A stretch of 64,000 nucleotides of DNA from Planctomycetota bacterium (lineage in GTDB: Bacteria; Planctomycetota; UBA1135; GCA-002686595). Where the stretch lies: positions 43,627 to 107,626 of the forward strand of contig VGYZ01000002.1 in NCBI GenBank assembly GCA_016872795.1, in the 5' to 3' direction. Both the position numbers and the translations under genes were made by a program. Shown one piece after another: positions 51,001 to 61,706 of this stretch. The notes under the pieces are model-generated. The model saw only the letters and a list, made by a program, of their open reading frames with translations. It ran no database searches and was not told the origin of the DNA. Numbering within the stretch: the stretch's first letter is position 1; the number at the start of each line of letters is the position of its first letter.

Positions 51001-51789
51001 CTACGCACTCTCACGCACCCTCTGCAGGGCCGGTTCGAGTCCCAAGGACAGCCGCAGCGCCGTGCACAGGCGTTGGCGCGCGCGGAGCATGATCATCTTC
51101 ATGTTGGAGCCGCCGACGCCGAGCTCTGCGGCGGTCTCGGCGTAGCTGCGCCCCTCGAGCTCGACGAGCTCGAGCGCGCGCCGATCGCGGGCTCTCAAGG
51201 TCGCGTAGGCCTGCAGGTAGTGCGCGAGGAACAGGCTCCACATCGAACGCAGCTCCTCGGCCTCCTCGACATCGGCGGCCCCTCGCGCGGGTCCGAGCCC
51301 CCCGTCGGCGAGCTCCGGCGCGCCCTCCGCGTCCATGCTGAGCCAGCGCGCGTCAGCCCGGAACTGCGCGCGCCGCACCACATTGGCCGCGATCGTGCGC
51401 ACCCAGGCGCGGAAGCCGCCGCGCTTCCCGGGCTGGTAGCTCTGCGCGTACAGGAACACATTCACGAATGTGTCTTGCAGCAGCGCGAGCGGGTCGAGGC
51501 GCGACCCCGCCCCCCGCACGCGCCAGTGCAGCCAGTCGAGGACGCGCGCTCTGGAGTGCTCGTAGAGATCGTCCAAGGCCGACTTGGAGCCCCGCTCCCA
51601 GAACAGCTCCATCAGCGCCGTGTCGACACGCTCGTCGCGCTCGGCCTCGCTCTCGCGAGGCGAACACTCCAAGCTCACGCCTCGGGCACGGAGCTCGAGA
51701 GCGCAGCGCAGCGACACGGCGGGCGATGTGGTCGGCATGCCGGTCCCTGAGGCAGCTTGCATGCCAACTCCGAAAGCGAGCCGTGCCAT
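51001..51789 (-). CDS. ECF-like RNA polymerase sigma factor
   Basis: The 262-residue product has sigma region 2 (LDPLALLQDTFVNVFLYAQ then GGFRAWVRTIAANVVRR) and region 4 with its helix-turn-helix (RDRRALELVELEGRSYAETA, then NMKMIMLRARQRL). The 60-residue N-terminus before region 2 is not conserved; internal ATG 51738 is possible. No anti-sigma gene is adjacent. It is the first gene of the minus-strand block running to the mannosidase, so it may be autoregulated from the AT-rich segment just upstream. Confidence 0.88.
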   Translation of the reverse strand: MARLAFGVGMQAASGTGMPTTSPAVSLRCALELRARGVSLECSPRESEAERDERVDTALMELFWERGSKSALDDLYEHSRARVLDWLHWRVRGAGSRLDPLALLQDTFVNVFLYAQSYQPGKRGGFRAWVRTIAANVVRRAQFRADARWLSMDAEGAPELADGGLGPARGAADVEEAEELRSMWSLFLAHYLQAYATLRARDRRALELVELEGRSYAETAAELGVGGSNMKMIMLRARQRLCTALRLSLGLEPALQRVRESA

Positions 51790-51832
51790 TCACCATAAAT
51801 CACTTAGTAACAATGACTTAGAACGATATGTC
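51790..51832. promoter_or_regulatory. AT-rich divergent promoter segment with ACTTAG repeat
   Basis: These bases are far richer in A/T than anything near them (CACCATAAATCACTTAGTAA at its left side). ACTTAG occurs twice as a direct repeat with an eight-base spacer. The segment separates the divergent sigma factor and CorC-like genes and is the likely regulatory site. Exact promoter hexamers cannot be fixed. Confidence 0.45.
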
Positions 51833-51933
51833 GCGACTGCCGTAGGCGCGCGACCGGGTGGCCCGGTCTGCCAGCGTTCCGATTTCGTAGCAACCCGCCC
51901 GCCACCCGAGCGCGGCCGGGCCGCCCGCGCCCC

Positions 51934-51939
51934 TATACT
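51934..51939 (+). promoter_or_regulatory. Putative -10 box TATACT of the CorC-like gene
   Basis: TATACT differs from the TATAAT consensus at one base and stands in a GC-only context 32 bases before ATG 51972. No -35 match is found at normal spacing. Confidence 0.5.
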
Positions 51940-51971
51940 CCGTTCCCCTCACGGCGCTCGACCCGTCCCCC

Positions 51972-53315
51972 ATGCCGATCGTGCCCCCCGTCCCCGCCCG
52001 CTCCGCCCTCGACCTCGCCGCGCCGCAGCCCCCTGCCCTCGAAGTCGACCTCGCGGGCGTCGAAGTCGGCCTCGCCGCGCTGCTCCTCGCCACGCTGTTC
52101 GCCCTGCTGCGCCGTTCGATCGCGCAGTCCACCCCGGAGCGCGTGCTCGAGGGCCTTCCCGCGGGGGGGGCCCGCAGCGCCGTCGAGAGCCTCCTGCGGC
52201 GAGCCGACCGCCTCACCACCAGTGCGGCGATCCTCGAACTTGTGTGCACGCTCGTCTGCTCGGCCTGCGTCGTGCGGCTGGTGTACGAGCGGGGCCACGG
52301 CCCTTGGAGCGCGCTCGCGATCGGCACGCTCGCCTGCGTGCCGGTGCTGTGGTTTGCGACCGACGCGCTGCCGCGCAGTCTGGCGTTGCGCATCGGCGAC
52401 CGGCTGGTGCGCTCGGGGCTGCGACCGTTCCGCCTGTTCCAGCTGCCGCTCGAGTTGTTGACGACCGGGCTGGAGGCAGTGCGCCGCGGGCTGCTGCGGC
52501 TGTTCGGCGTCCACGACAACCCCGAGTCCACGCGCCAGATCGTCGCGGGACTGCGCGAGGTGATCGAGGACGCGGACATCTCCGGTCGCCTCGACGACTC
52601 GGAGAAGCAGATGATCGGCAAGGTGATGGAGCTGCGCGAGATCGACGCTGCGTCGCTGATGACGCCGCGCACGCGCATCGTAGCCGCCGACTTCGACGAA
52701 GGCCTAGCGTCCGCCGCGCGCTTGCTCGCGGAGTCGGGCCACAGCCGCCTCCCCGTCTACCAAGGCAGCGTCGACCGCGTGATCGGAACGCTCACCGCGC
52801 GCGATGTGGTGCAGGCGATTTCCGTCGGCTCGCTCGAGAGCGCCGACTTCCGCGCTCTGCTGCACACGCCGATGCTCGTCCCCGAGACCACCAAGGCGCG
52901 CGGGCTGCTCGCCGAAATGCGCCGCCAGCGCACGGAGCTCGCCGTGGTCGTCGACGAGTACGGCGGCACGGCCGGCCTGATCTCGATCGGCGACATCGTG
53001 AGCGAGCTCGTCGGCGAGATCCCCGACGAGTACGACGAGGACGCTCCGGCGCAGGTGCGGCGCCTCGCGGACGGCGCGGTCGAGCTCGACGCCAGCCTGC
53101 ATGTGAGCGAGGTCAACGAGCAGTTCGACCTCGAGCTGCCCGAGCAGGCCGACTTCGAGACGCTCGGCGGCTATGTGCTCGCGGAGCTCGGCCGTTTTCC
53201 ACAGCGCGGCGAGAGCTTCGAGCGCGCGGGCGTCGAGTTCAGCGTGCTCGAGGCGAGCGATCGACGCGTGCTCAAGCTGCGCGTGCGCAAGCTCGCCGCC
53301 GACGAGGCGCGCTGA
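51972..53315 (+). CDS. CorC/HlyC-family membrane protein (CNNM, CBS pair and transporter-associated domain)
   Basis: The 447-residue product has an N-terminal DUF21/CNNM membrane domain with three or four helices (LAALLLATLFALL, ILELVCTLVCSACVVRLVY). A CBS pair follows (MTPRTRIVAADFDEGL, SRLPVYQGSVDRVIGTLTAR, VDEYGGTAGLISIGDIV), then a C-terminal CorC-HlyC domain (FDLELPEQADFETLGGYVL). Family members take part in magnesium homeostasis or efflux. The membrane part is shorter and more Ala/Pro-rich at its N-terminus than usual. It starts a plus-strand run with recO three bases downstream. Confidence 0.87.
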   Translation: MPIVPPVPARSALDLAAPQPPALEVDLAGVEVGLAALLLATLFALLRRSIAQSTPERVLEGLPAGGARSAVESLLRRADRLTTSAAILELVCTLVCSACVVRLVYERGHGPWSALAIGTLACVPVLWFATDALPRSLALRIGDRLVRSGLRPFRLFQLPLELLTTGLEAVRRGLLRLFGVHDNPESTRQIVAGLREVIEDADISGRLDDSEKQMIGKVMELREIDAASLMTPRTRIVAADFDEGLASAARLLAESGHSRLPVYQGSVDRVIGTLTARDVVQAISVGSLESADFRALLHTPMLVPETTKARGLLAEMRRQRTELAVVVDEYGGTAGLISIGDIVSELVGEIPDEYDEDAPAQVRRLADGAVELDASLHVSEVNEQFDLELPEQADFETLGGYVLAELGRFPQRGESFERAGVEFSVLEASDRRVLKLRVRKLAADEAR

Positions 53316-53318
53316 CAC

Positions 53319-54107
53319 GTGCCCGTCGTGCGCGACCGCGCGCTGCTCCTGCGGCGCTTTCCCTACGGAGAGTCCTCGCTCGTCTGCCACGCGCTCTCGC
53401 GCACCCACGGCCGAGTGCACCTGCTGGCCAAGGGCGCCTACCGCCCCACATCGCGCTTCTACGCGGCGCTCGACCTGTTCGACACGCTGGAGCTCGAGTG
53501 GAACGCCACGCCGGGGCGCGAGCTGTCGCTGCTCGCGGCGGGCGAGATCGAGACGCGCCGCGCGCGCATCGCCAGCGACCTCGAGGCCTTCCGCGCCGGC
53601 ACCACCCTGCTCGAGCTCGCCGCGTTCGGCGCCCACGAAGGACACGCCAACCCCGAGCTGTTCGACCTGCTCGCGACGGGGCTCGATGCCCTCGCCCGCG
53701 GCGTGCCGCCCGCCGCGGCGCTGGTTGAGTTCGAGCTCGGGTTGCTCCACAATCTCGGCCTCGCGCCGGCGCTCGCGGCCTGCGCGTCGTGCGGAGGCGC
53801 TGCGCCGCCGCTCGAGCCCGGTCCAGCGGCCCGCGTGGCCTTCTCGGCCGGCAGCGGTGGGCGCCTGTGCTCCGCCTGCACCAGCGCGGCCCGCGCCGCG
53901 GGTCGGCGCGTCGGCACGCTGCCCGCCGCCGTGCTCGAGCGCGCGGACGAGATCCTCGCGCGGCGCGTGTCCGCGCTCGCCCTCGACTCCGACGAGCTCG
54001 AGCGCGTGCGCGACTTCGTCGCGCGCTTCCTCGAAGTGCACCTCGAAAGTCGCCCGGCGAGCTACCGCCGCTTCCTCTCCGCTCCCAACCGCAACGCCCG
54101 GCCATGA
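53319..54107 (+). CDS. recO: DNA repair protein RecO
   Basis: RecO helps load RecA onto SSB-coated gaps. The 262-residue product has the N-terminal OB fold (ALLLRRFPYGESSLVCHALS, GRVHLLAKGAYRP), a helical domain and the four-cysteine zinc site (CASCGG and CSAC). The GTG start lies three bases after the CorC-like gene. The C-terminal FLEVHLESRPASYRRFL is also typical. Confidence 0.9.
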   Translation: MPVVRDRALLLRRFPYGESSLVCHALSRTHGRVHLLAKGAYRPTSRFYAALDLFDTLELEWNATPGRELSLLAAGEIETRRARIASDLEAFRAGTTLLELAAFGAHEGHANPELFDLLATGLDALARGVPPAAALVEFELGLLHNLGLAPALAACASCGGAAPPLEPGPAARVAFSAGSGGRLCSACTSAARAAGRRVGTLPAAVLERADEILARRVSALALDSDELERVRDFVARFLEVHLESRPASYRRFLSAPNRNARP

Positions 54108-55276
54108 ATGTCCGCCAAGCAGCTCCGCTCCTCGCCTGCGCGCTCGCGGCGGCCTGCGCGAGCACTCCGATCTGGTCGAGCTACCGGATCACGGAACCGC
54201 TCGAAGTGCCCGAGGCGCTCGAGCTCGCACGCGCGGATCTGGCCGCGGGTCGCTCGCGCGAGGCCTACGAGCGCGTGCGCGCAGCGCGCGAGGTGCTCGG
54301 ACTGTCCGTCGAAGTGCGCGATGAGCTCGAGCGCCTCGCGGAGACCTGCGCGACGCGCCGCGTCGAGGAGCTCGTGGCGGCGGGCGGCGACCCCGATGAT
54401 TTCGACGACCTCGATCCCAAGGAGTTGCCGCGCCAGCTGGCCGTCGAGCTTTCGCTCGCCATCGCGCGCTACCGCGTCGCCGACGATGCGCCGCTGAAAG
54501 CGCTCAAGGAGCTCGAGGACCTCGAGACCGCCTTTCCGCGCCACCACGGGCGCGTCGAGGCGAGCGCGCTGCTGATCGACGCCGGCGTGGCGCTGGTGCG
54601 CTCCGACGGTGGCTGGTGGCTGTGGACCGACCGCGACGACGGCGTGCAGGTGCTCGAGTTCGTGGTGCTCAACTACCCCGGCGAGCGGCGCGTGGACGAG
54701 GCCTTCTACGAGCTCGCGGGCGCCTACGAGAAAGACCAGCAGTGGGGCCTTGCGATCCAGCGCCACGAGGAGCTCGTCGTCTCGCACATCGACAGTCCGC
54801 TCGCCCCGCTGAGCCAAGCGCGCATCCCCCACCTGCGACTGGCGTGGATCGAGAGCCCCGAGTACGACCGCAAGGACCTGCTGCGCGCGCGCGCGGAACT
54901 CGAGCATTGGCTCTCGGTTCACGCGGGGCAGAGCCAAGAAGCGGATGTGCGCCTCGACCTCGCGGACTGCCTAGAGCGGCTCGTGCAGTCCGACTTCGGC
55001 ATCGCGCGCTTCTACCAGAAGATCGACCAGCCCTTCGGCGCGCGCTTCCATGCCCTGCGCGCCCGCGATGTGGCTCGCCAGAGCGGTTCGACCGAGCTCG
55101 TCGCCGCGGCGGAGGCGCTGCTGGTGGAGCTTCCCGACGTGTCGACCCTGCCGGGCGAACGCCGTCCGCGCGATGACGCCTTCGCACCCGACGACGAGGA
55201 ACTGCGCGACGCGCTCGAGCGCGCGCGCGAGGCCGAGGCGCGCTCCGAGGCCCAGGCGCAGGAGCGCAAGCCATGA
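54104..55276 (+). CDS. TPR-type lipoprotein, BamD-like
   Basis: The 390-residue product has a lipoprotein signal with AAAC (Cys18). The mature part is a series of helical pairs with TPR character (ALKELEDLETAFPRHH, VLEFVVLNYPGERRVDEAFY then IQRHEELVVSHIDSPL), the pattern of BamD/YfiO, which helps fold outer-membrane proteins. The C-terminal 40 residues are highly charged (DDEELRDALERAREAEARSE). The ATG overlaps the recO stop, and the stop overlaps the LptE-like gene. BamD identity is an inference from architecture. Confidence 0.7.
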   Translation: MNVRQAAPLLACALAAACASTPIWSSYRITEPLEVPEALELARADLAAGRSREAYERVRAAREVLGLSVEVRDELERLAETCATRRVEELVAAGGDPDDFDDLDPKELPRQLAVELSLAIARYRVADDAPLKALKELEDLETAFPRHHGRVEASALLIDAGVALVRSDGGWWLWTDRDDGVQVLEFVVLNYPGERRVDEAFYELAGAYEKDQQWGLAIQRHEELVVSHIDSPLAPLSQARIPHLRLAWIESPEYDRKDLLRARAELEHWLSVHAGQSQEADVRLDLADCLERLVQSDFGIARFYQKIDQPFGARFHALRARDVARQSGSTELVAAAEALLVELPDVSTLPGERRPRDDAFAPDDEELRDALERAREAEARSEAQAQERKP

Positions 55277-55800
55277 TCGATCGTCGCTGCTCGCGCGCGC
55301 CCCTGCTCGCCGCGCTGCTCGTCGCCCTGCTGGCGAGTGCCTGCGGCTACCGCACCGGCTACACACCGCCGGTCGGATCCTCGGTCGGCGTGGCGTTCTT
55401 CGAAAATGTCTCCAAGGAGCGCGACCTCGACCGCGACTTCCACCTGCCGCTCACGGACTCCGTCCAGCGCATCGTGCGGGCGCCGCTCGTGGCGCCCGAC
55501 CGCGCCCACTACCGCATCGACGGCCGGATGCTCGACTTCCGCCGGCGCAACGGCATCCGCAGCGCGGACAACTCCCTGCTCGAGACCGGCGTGCGCATCA
55601 CGGTCGAGGCGCGCCTCGAGCGCCGGAACGCGGACACCGGCGAGTTCGAGGTCCTGCGCCGCATCGAGGTGCAGGACGAACGCGGCTACGCCCTCAGCGA
55701 CTCGGGCGGCGAGGCCGCTGCCCGCGCACGCGCCCTGCGCAACATCGCCGACCGCGTCGTGATCGACCTGTTCGCCGACCTCGCCTGGGGGGCCCCCTGA
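55273..55800 (+). CDS. LptE-like lipoprotein
   Basis: The 175-residue product has the lipobox ASAC at residues 21-24 followed at once by GYR, the arrangement seen in LptE/RlpB, the plug lipoprotein of the outer-membrane lipopolysaccharide translocon. The domain SVGVAFFENVSKERDLDRDF, then LTDSVQRIVR and VRITVEARLERR, has the beta-alpha-beta layout of the family. Its neighbours encode envelope functions. The start is ATGA-coupled to the BamD-like gene. Confidence 0.75.
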   Translation: MIDRRCSRAPLLAALLVALLASACGYRTGYTPPVGSSVGVAFFENVSKERDLDRDFHLPLTDSVQRIVRAPLVAPDRAHYRIDGRMLDFRRRNGIRSADNSLLETGVRITVEARLERRNADTGEFEVLRRIEVQDERGYALSDSGGEAAARARALRNIADRVVIDLFADLAWGAP

Positions 55801-55880
55801 GGGCTTCCTTGGCGCCGGATGGGGCCCAAAAGTGCACTTGCGCGCAGAATTGGCCCCTCTAGGCACCGCTCGGGCTGGAT

Positions 55881-55886
55881 TAGGAT
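55881..55886 (+). promoter_or_regulatory. Putative -10 box TAGGAT upstream of ftsH
   Basis: TAGGAT lies 82 bases before ATG 55969 in a 168-base gap after the LptE-like gene. The same hexamer stands before the selenoprotein gene. A transcript from here would start close to GTG 55894, which opens a 21-codon frame of doubtful value. Confidence 0.3.
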
Positions 55887-55968
55887 GCGCCCCGTGCGTT
55901 CGCCGAGCCGGCCCCGCGTACTGAGAGTTGCTTCAGAGGGGCGCGAAGCGCGCCGATAGTGGAACACG

Positions 55969-58287
<2,319 letters not shown>

Positions 58288-58433
58288 CCCCCGCACGCAG
58301 GCGAGCGACCGCCGCGTTCGCTCGCGCTCCGACACGCTCGCACGCGGCGCGCGTGCTCGGACGCAGGCTCCCGGCGCCGCGCCGCTTTCCCTCGCGCCTC
58401 CTGATCGGCACAATCGTGCGCGAGGAACGCACC

Positions 58434-59774
58434 GTGACAGGAACGCGCATCTTTGGAACCGACGGCGTCCGCGGCAAGGCGGGCGAAGGCTGGCTCAGCG
58501 TCGGCTGCGTCTCGGCGCTCGGTCGCCACGCCGGTGTCGTGCTCGGCGGCAGCAAGTCGCGTCCCGCGGCGCTCGTTGGCCACGACGGTCGACGCTCGGG
58601 TCCGGAGCTCGAGGCGGCGCTCGCGCGCGGACTCTCCGAGTGCGGCTACGCCGTCACCAGCGCTGGGCTGATCAGCACGCCCGGCCTCGCCCTGCTCACG
58701 CGCCTGCGCGAGTTCGACCTCGGCGGCATGATCTCCGCGTCCCACAATCCGGCCGAGGACAACGGCGTCAAGCTGTTCGGGCCGAGCGGTCGCAAGCTCT
58801 CCGACGAAGAGGAGCTGGCGATCGAAGCGCGGCTCCACGCCGACACGCGCGCGAGCGGCACGGGTGCGCCGCCGCTGCTCGACCCGCAGATCGAACAGAG
58901 CTACCTCACCTACCTCGTCGACAAGGCGGGCGCGGGTCTCTCGCTCGCGGGAGGGTCGGTCGTGGTCGATTGCTCCCACGGCGGCTCGAGCCGCGTTGCC
59001 CCGCGCGTCTTCGGTCGCCTCGGCGCGCGCACGATCGCGCTGCACGCGGAGCCCGACGGCGAGAACATCAACCACGGCTGCGGCTCGACGCATCCCGAGG
59101 CCCTGCAAGCCGAGGTGCGGCGTCTGGGTGCTCAGGTCGGCATCGCGCTCGACGGCGACGGCGACCGCTGCCTGCTCGTCGACGAGCGCGGCGCGCTGGT
59201 CGACGGCGACGCGATCCTGACCATCTGCGGACGTCACGAGGGCCCGCGCTGGAAGGACAAGCGCGTGGTGGCGACGGTGATGAGCAACAAGGGCCTGCAG
59301 CGCGCCCTGCGCGATGTCGGCGTGACGGTGCTCTCGGTCGGCGTCGGCGACCGGCATGTGGTCGAGGCCCTCGAGCGCGAGAAACTCCCGCTCGGCGGCG
59401 AGCAGTCGGGCCACATCGTGTTCGGGCGCGACAACTACCTGATCGGCGACGGCATCTACACCGCCCTGCGCGTGCTGCGCGCCATGGTCGCGACCGGCAA
59501 GCCGCTCTCGGAGCTCGCCGGCGCCTATCGGGCCTTCCCGCAAGTGCTCGTCAATGTGCGCGTGGCGCGCAAGCCGTCGCTGTCGGGGATTCCCTCGATC
59601 GTGGCGGCCGTGAACTCGATCGAGCGCGAGCTCGGCGACGACGGGCGCGTGCTGCTGCGCTACTCGGGCACCGAGCCGATCGCGCGCGTGATGGTCGAAG
59701 GGCCGGAGCACGCGACCATCCAGTCCCACGCTCAAGGGCTCGCGAAGCTGCTCGCGACCGAGCTCGGCGCGTGA
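58434..59774 (+). CDS. glmM: Phosphoglucosamine mutase
   Basis: GlmM converts glucosamine-6-phosphate to glucosamine-1-phosphate for UDP-GlcNAc, hence peptidoglycan and lipid A. The 446-residue product has all four sites: the phosphoserine loop ISASHNP (Ser103), metal loop DGDGDR, sugar loop GEQSGH and phosphate loop RYSGTEP. It begins IFGTDGVRG, the family N-terminus. The GTG start at 58434 has GAGGAA upstream. The stop overlaps the tsaB start (GTGA). Confidence 0.95.
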   Translation: MTGTRIFGTDGVRGKAGEGWLSVGCVSALGRHAGVVLGGSKSRPAALVGHDGRRSGPELEAALARGLSECGYAVTSAGLISTPGLALLTRLREFDLGGMISASHNPAEDNGVKLFGPSGRKLSDEEELAIEARLHADTRASGTGAPPLLDPQIEQSYLTYLVDKAGAGLSLAGGSVVVDCSHGGSSRVAPRVFGRLGARTIALHAEPDGENINHGCGSTHPEALQAEVRRLGAQVGIALDGDGDRCLLVDERGALVDGDAILTICGRHEGPRWKDKRVVATVMSNKGLQRALRDVGVTVLSVGVGDRHVVEALEREKLPLGGEQSGHIVFGRDNYLIGDGIYTALRVLRAMVATGKPLSELAGAYRAFPQVLVNVRVARKPSLSGIPSIVAAVNSIERELGDDGRVLLRYSGTEPIARVMVEGPEHATIQSHAQGLAKLLATELGA

Positions 59775-60451
59775 GCGGCGCCGCCGCCGACCGCGGTCTG
59801 GTCCTCGCGCTCGAGACCTCGACCCGCACTCCGGCGCTGGCCGTCGCGCGGGGGCCTCGGACCCTCGTCCAGACGCTCGCGGCTGCACGAGCCCACGCCG
59901 CGGACTTGCTGCCGGCGCTCGAACGCATGCTCGGGGAGCTGGGCGCGAGCCCGCGAGAACTCGCGCTGATCGTCGTGGGGACCGGCCCCGGCAGCTACAC
60001 CGGGCTGCGGGTCGGCGCCGCCATCGCCCTCGGCCTCGCGCGAGCGAGCGGCGCGCGCCTGTGCGGGGTGCCGTCGTTCGAAGCCGCCGCCTACGAGCAG
60101 CTGCGGCCCGGAGAGGAGGGTCTGGTGCTGCAAGACGCCCGCGCCGGTGAGCTCTATGTGGCTCGCTACCGGCGCACCGAGCAGCAGCTCGAGGTGCTGC
60201 TCGCCCCCGAGGTGACCAGGGCGGGCGAGCTCGCGACGGCGACGCTGGGAACGACCGTGGTGCTCGCCGACGACGCCGCGCTCGCGGCCGCGGCGCTCGC
60301 CAGCCCAGCCCGCCCCCACTGCGTGCGTTCGGCGACGCCGACGGCGGCGGCCTTGCTCGAGCTCGGCCGCGCGCGCGCGGCGCGCGGAGCGCTCGGCAGC
60401 GTCGAGCCGCTCTACCTGCGACCGTTCGCAATGCGCTCGCAGCGGCGTTGA
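59771..60451 (+). CDS. tsaB: tRNA threonylcarbamoyladenosine biosynthesis protein TsaB
   Basis: TsaB is the TsaD partner in making t6A37 on tRNAs that read ANN codons. The 226-residue ASKHA-fold product starts LVLALETSTRTPALAVARG and has AHAADLLPALERML and VGTGPGSYTGLRVGAAIALG, all diagnostic. It is GTGA-coupled to glmM and lies 34 bases before alr. tsaD, tsaC and tsaE are not in the window. Confidence 0.93.
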   Translation: MSGAAADRGLVLALETSTRTPALAVARGPRTLVQTLAAARAHAADLLPALERMLGELGASPRELALIVVGTGPGSYTGLRVGAAIALGLARASGARLCGVPSFEAAAYEQLRPGEEGLVLQDARAGELYVARYRRTEQQLEVLLAPEVTRAGELATATLGTTVVLADDAALAAAALASPARPHCVRSATPTAAALLELGRARAARGALGSVEPLYLRPFAMRSQRR

Positions 60452-60485
60452 AATCCGCGCGCTCGAGTGGGATCTTCGGGCGCGC

Positions 60486-61706
60486 GTGGACGCCTACCGA
60501 GCTTGGGCAGAGATCGACCTCGACGCCCTCACCCACAACCTGTCCGAGATCCGCGCGCGCCTCGAGCCGCGCGTGCGCGTGATGCTCGTCGTCAAGGCGG
60601 ATGCCTACGGGCACGGCGCCGTCGCGATCGCGCACCATGCGTTGCGCTCGGGCGTGAGCGCCTTCGGCGTCGGTACTTCGGGCGAGGCGCTCGAGCTGCG
60701 CAAGTCGGGCGTGCGCGCGCGCATCCTCGTGCTCGGCACGATCGTCGACGAGGAAGCGAGCGCGGCGCTGCGCCACGGCATCGAGATCGGTCTGCACTCG
60801 AGCGATCGCGCGCGCTCGCTCGACGAGCTCGCCGCTCGCCTCGGCGAGCGCGCGCGGGTGCACCTCAAGATCGACACGGGCCTCGGCCGACTCGGCGTGC
60901 TGCCGAGCAAGGCGCTCGAGTTGCTCGAGCTCGTGCACGCCTCACCGAACCTCGAGCTCGCGGGCGTGATGACGCACATGGCGGCCTCCGACGGCATGAA
61001 CGACGAGTTCACGCTCGGACAGCTGCGCGTGTTCGAGGATGTGCTCACGCGCGCGCGCGCGCGCGGGCTGCTGCGCGGCTGGGTGCACGCCGCGAACTCG
61101 TCGTGCGTGTTCAGCGGCATCCAGCCCCAGTACGACTGCGTGCGACCGGGCATCAGCGCCTACGGCGTGCTGCCCGGCTCGATGCGCAGCGCCGAGTCGC
61201 TGCGGCCCGTGATGAGCCTGCACAGCCAGATCATCTTCCTCAAGGATGTGCCCGCCGGCGCCAGAATCGGCTACAGCGGCACATGGACCGCGCCGGCGCC
61301 GACGCGCATCGCGACCTTGCCAATCGGCTACAACGACGGACTCGCTTGGCGCCTTGGGAACCGCGGCCAGGTGCTCGTGCGCGGCCGACGCGCGCCGATC
61401 GTCGGACGGGTCTCGATGGACTACACCTCGATCGATGTCGGGCAGATCCCCGGCGTGAGCGTCGGTGACCGCGTGACGCTCGTCGGAGAACAGGGCTCGG
61501 AGCGCATCACGCTCGAGGATCTCGCCCAGCAGGTCGGCACGATCGCCTACGAGCTCTCGTGCGCCGTCGGCAAGCGCGTCGAACGCATCTACAAGGGCGG
61601 CGAGGAACTCGCGGAGCTGCCGCCGACGATGCTCGTGCCCCGCGCGAGCGCACCGGTCCTGCCGCGCAACGGCGCGCACGAGCTCGTCCCGCACGAGCGC
61701 ACGTGA
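60486..61706 (+). CDS. alr: Alanine racemase
   Basis: Alr makes D-alanine for peptidoglycan using PLP. The 406-residue product has the PLP lysine in VVKADAYGHG (Lys37), the barrel segment HLKIDTGLGRLGV, RPGISAYGV, and the catalytic tyrosine in ARIGYSGTW of the C-terminal domain, plus GRVSMDYTSIDV. The GTG start at 60486 gives the usual N-terminus (YRAWAEIDLDALTHN). The extra 30 residues at the C-terminus are Pro/Arg-rich. Its stop overlaps the next gene. Confidence 0.95.
   Translation: MDAYRAWAEIDLDALTHNLSEIRARLEPRVRVMLVVKADAYGHGAVAIAHHALRSGVSAFGVGTSGEALELRKSGVRARILVLGTIVDEEASAALRHGIEIGLHSSDRARSLDELAARLGERARVHLKIDTGLGRLGVLPSKALELLELVHASPNLELAGVMTHMAASDGMNDEFTLGQLRVFEDVLTRARARGLLRGWVHAANSSCVFSGIQPQYDCVRPGISAYGVLPGSMRSAESLRPVMSLHSQIIFLKDVPAGARIGYSGTWTAPAPTRIATLPIGYNDGLAWRLGNRGQVLVRGRRAPIVGRVSMDYTSIDVGQIPGVSVGDRVTLVGEQGSERITLEDLAQQVGTIAYELSCAVGKRVERIYKGGEELAELPPTMLVPRASAPVLPRNGAHELVPHERT

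Noticed and set aside
55894..55959. A 21-codon GTG frame between a TAGGAT box and ftsH, a possible leader peptide
   Set aside because: No regulatory codon run, no terminator/antiterminator pair was found, and the GTG start is weak.
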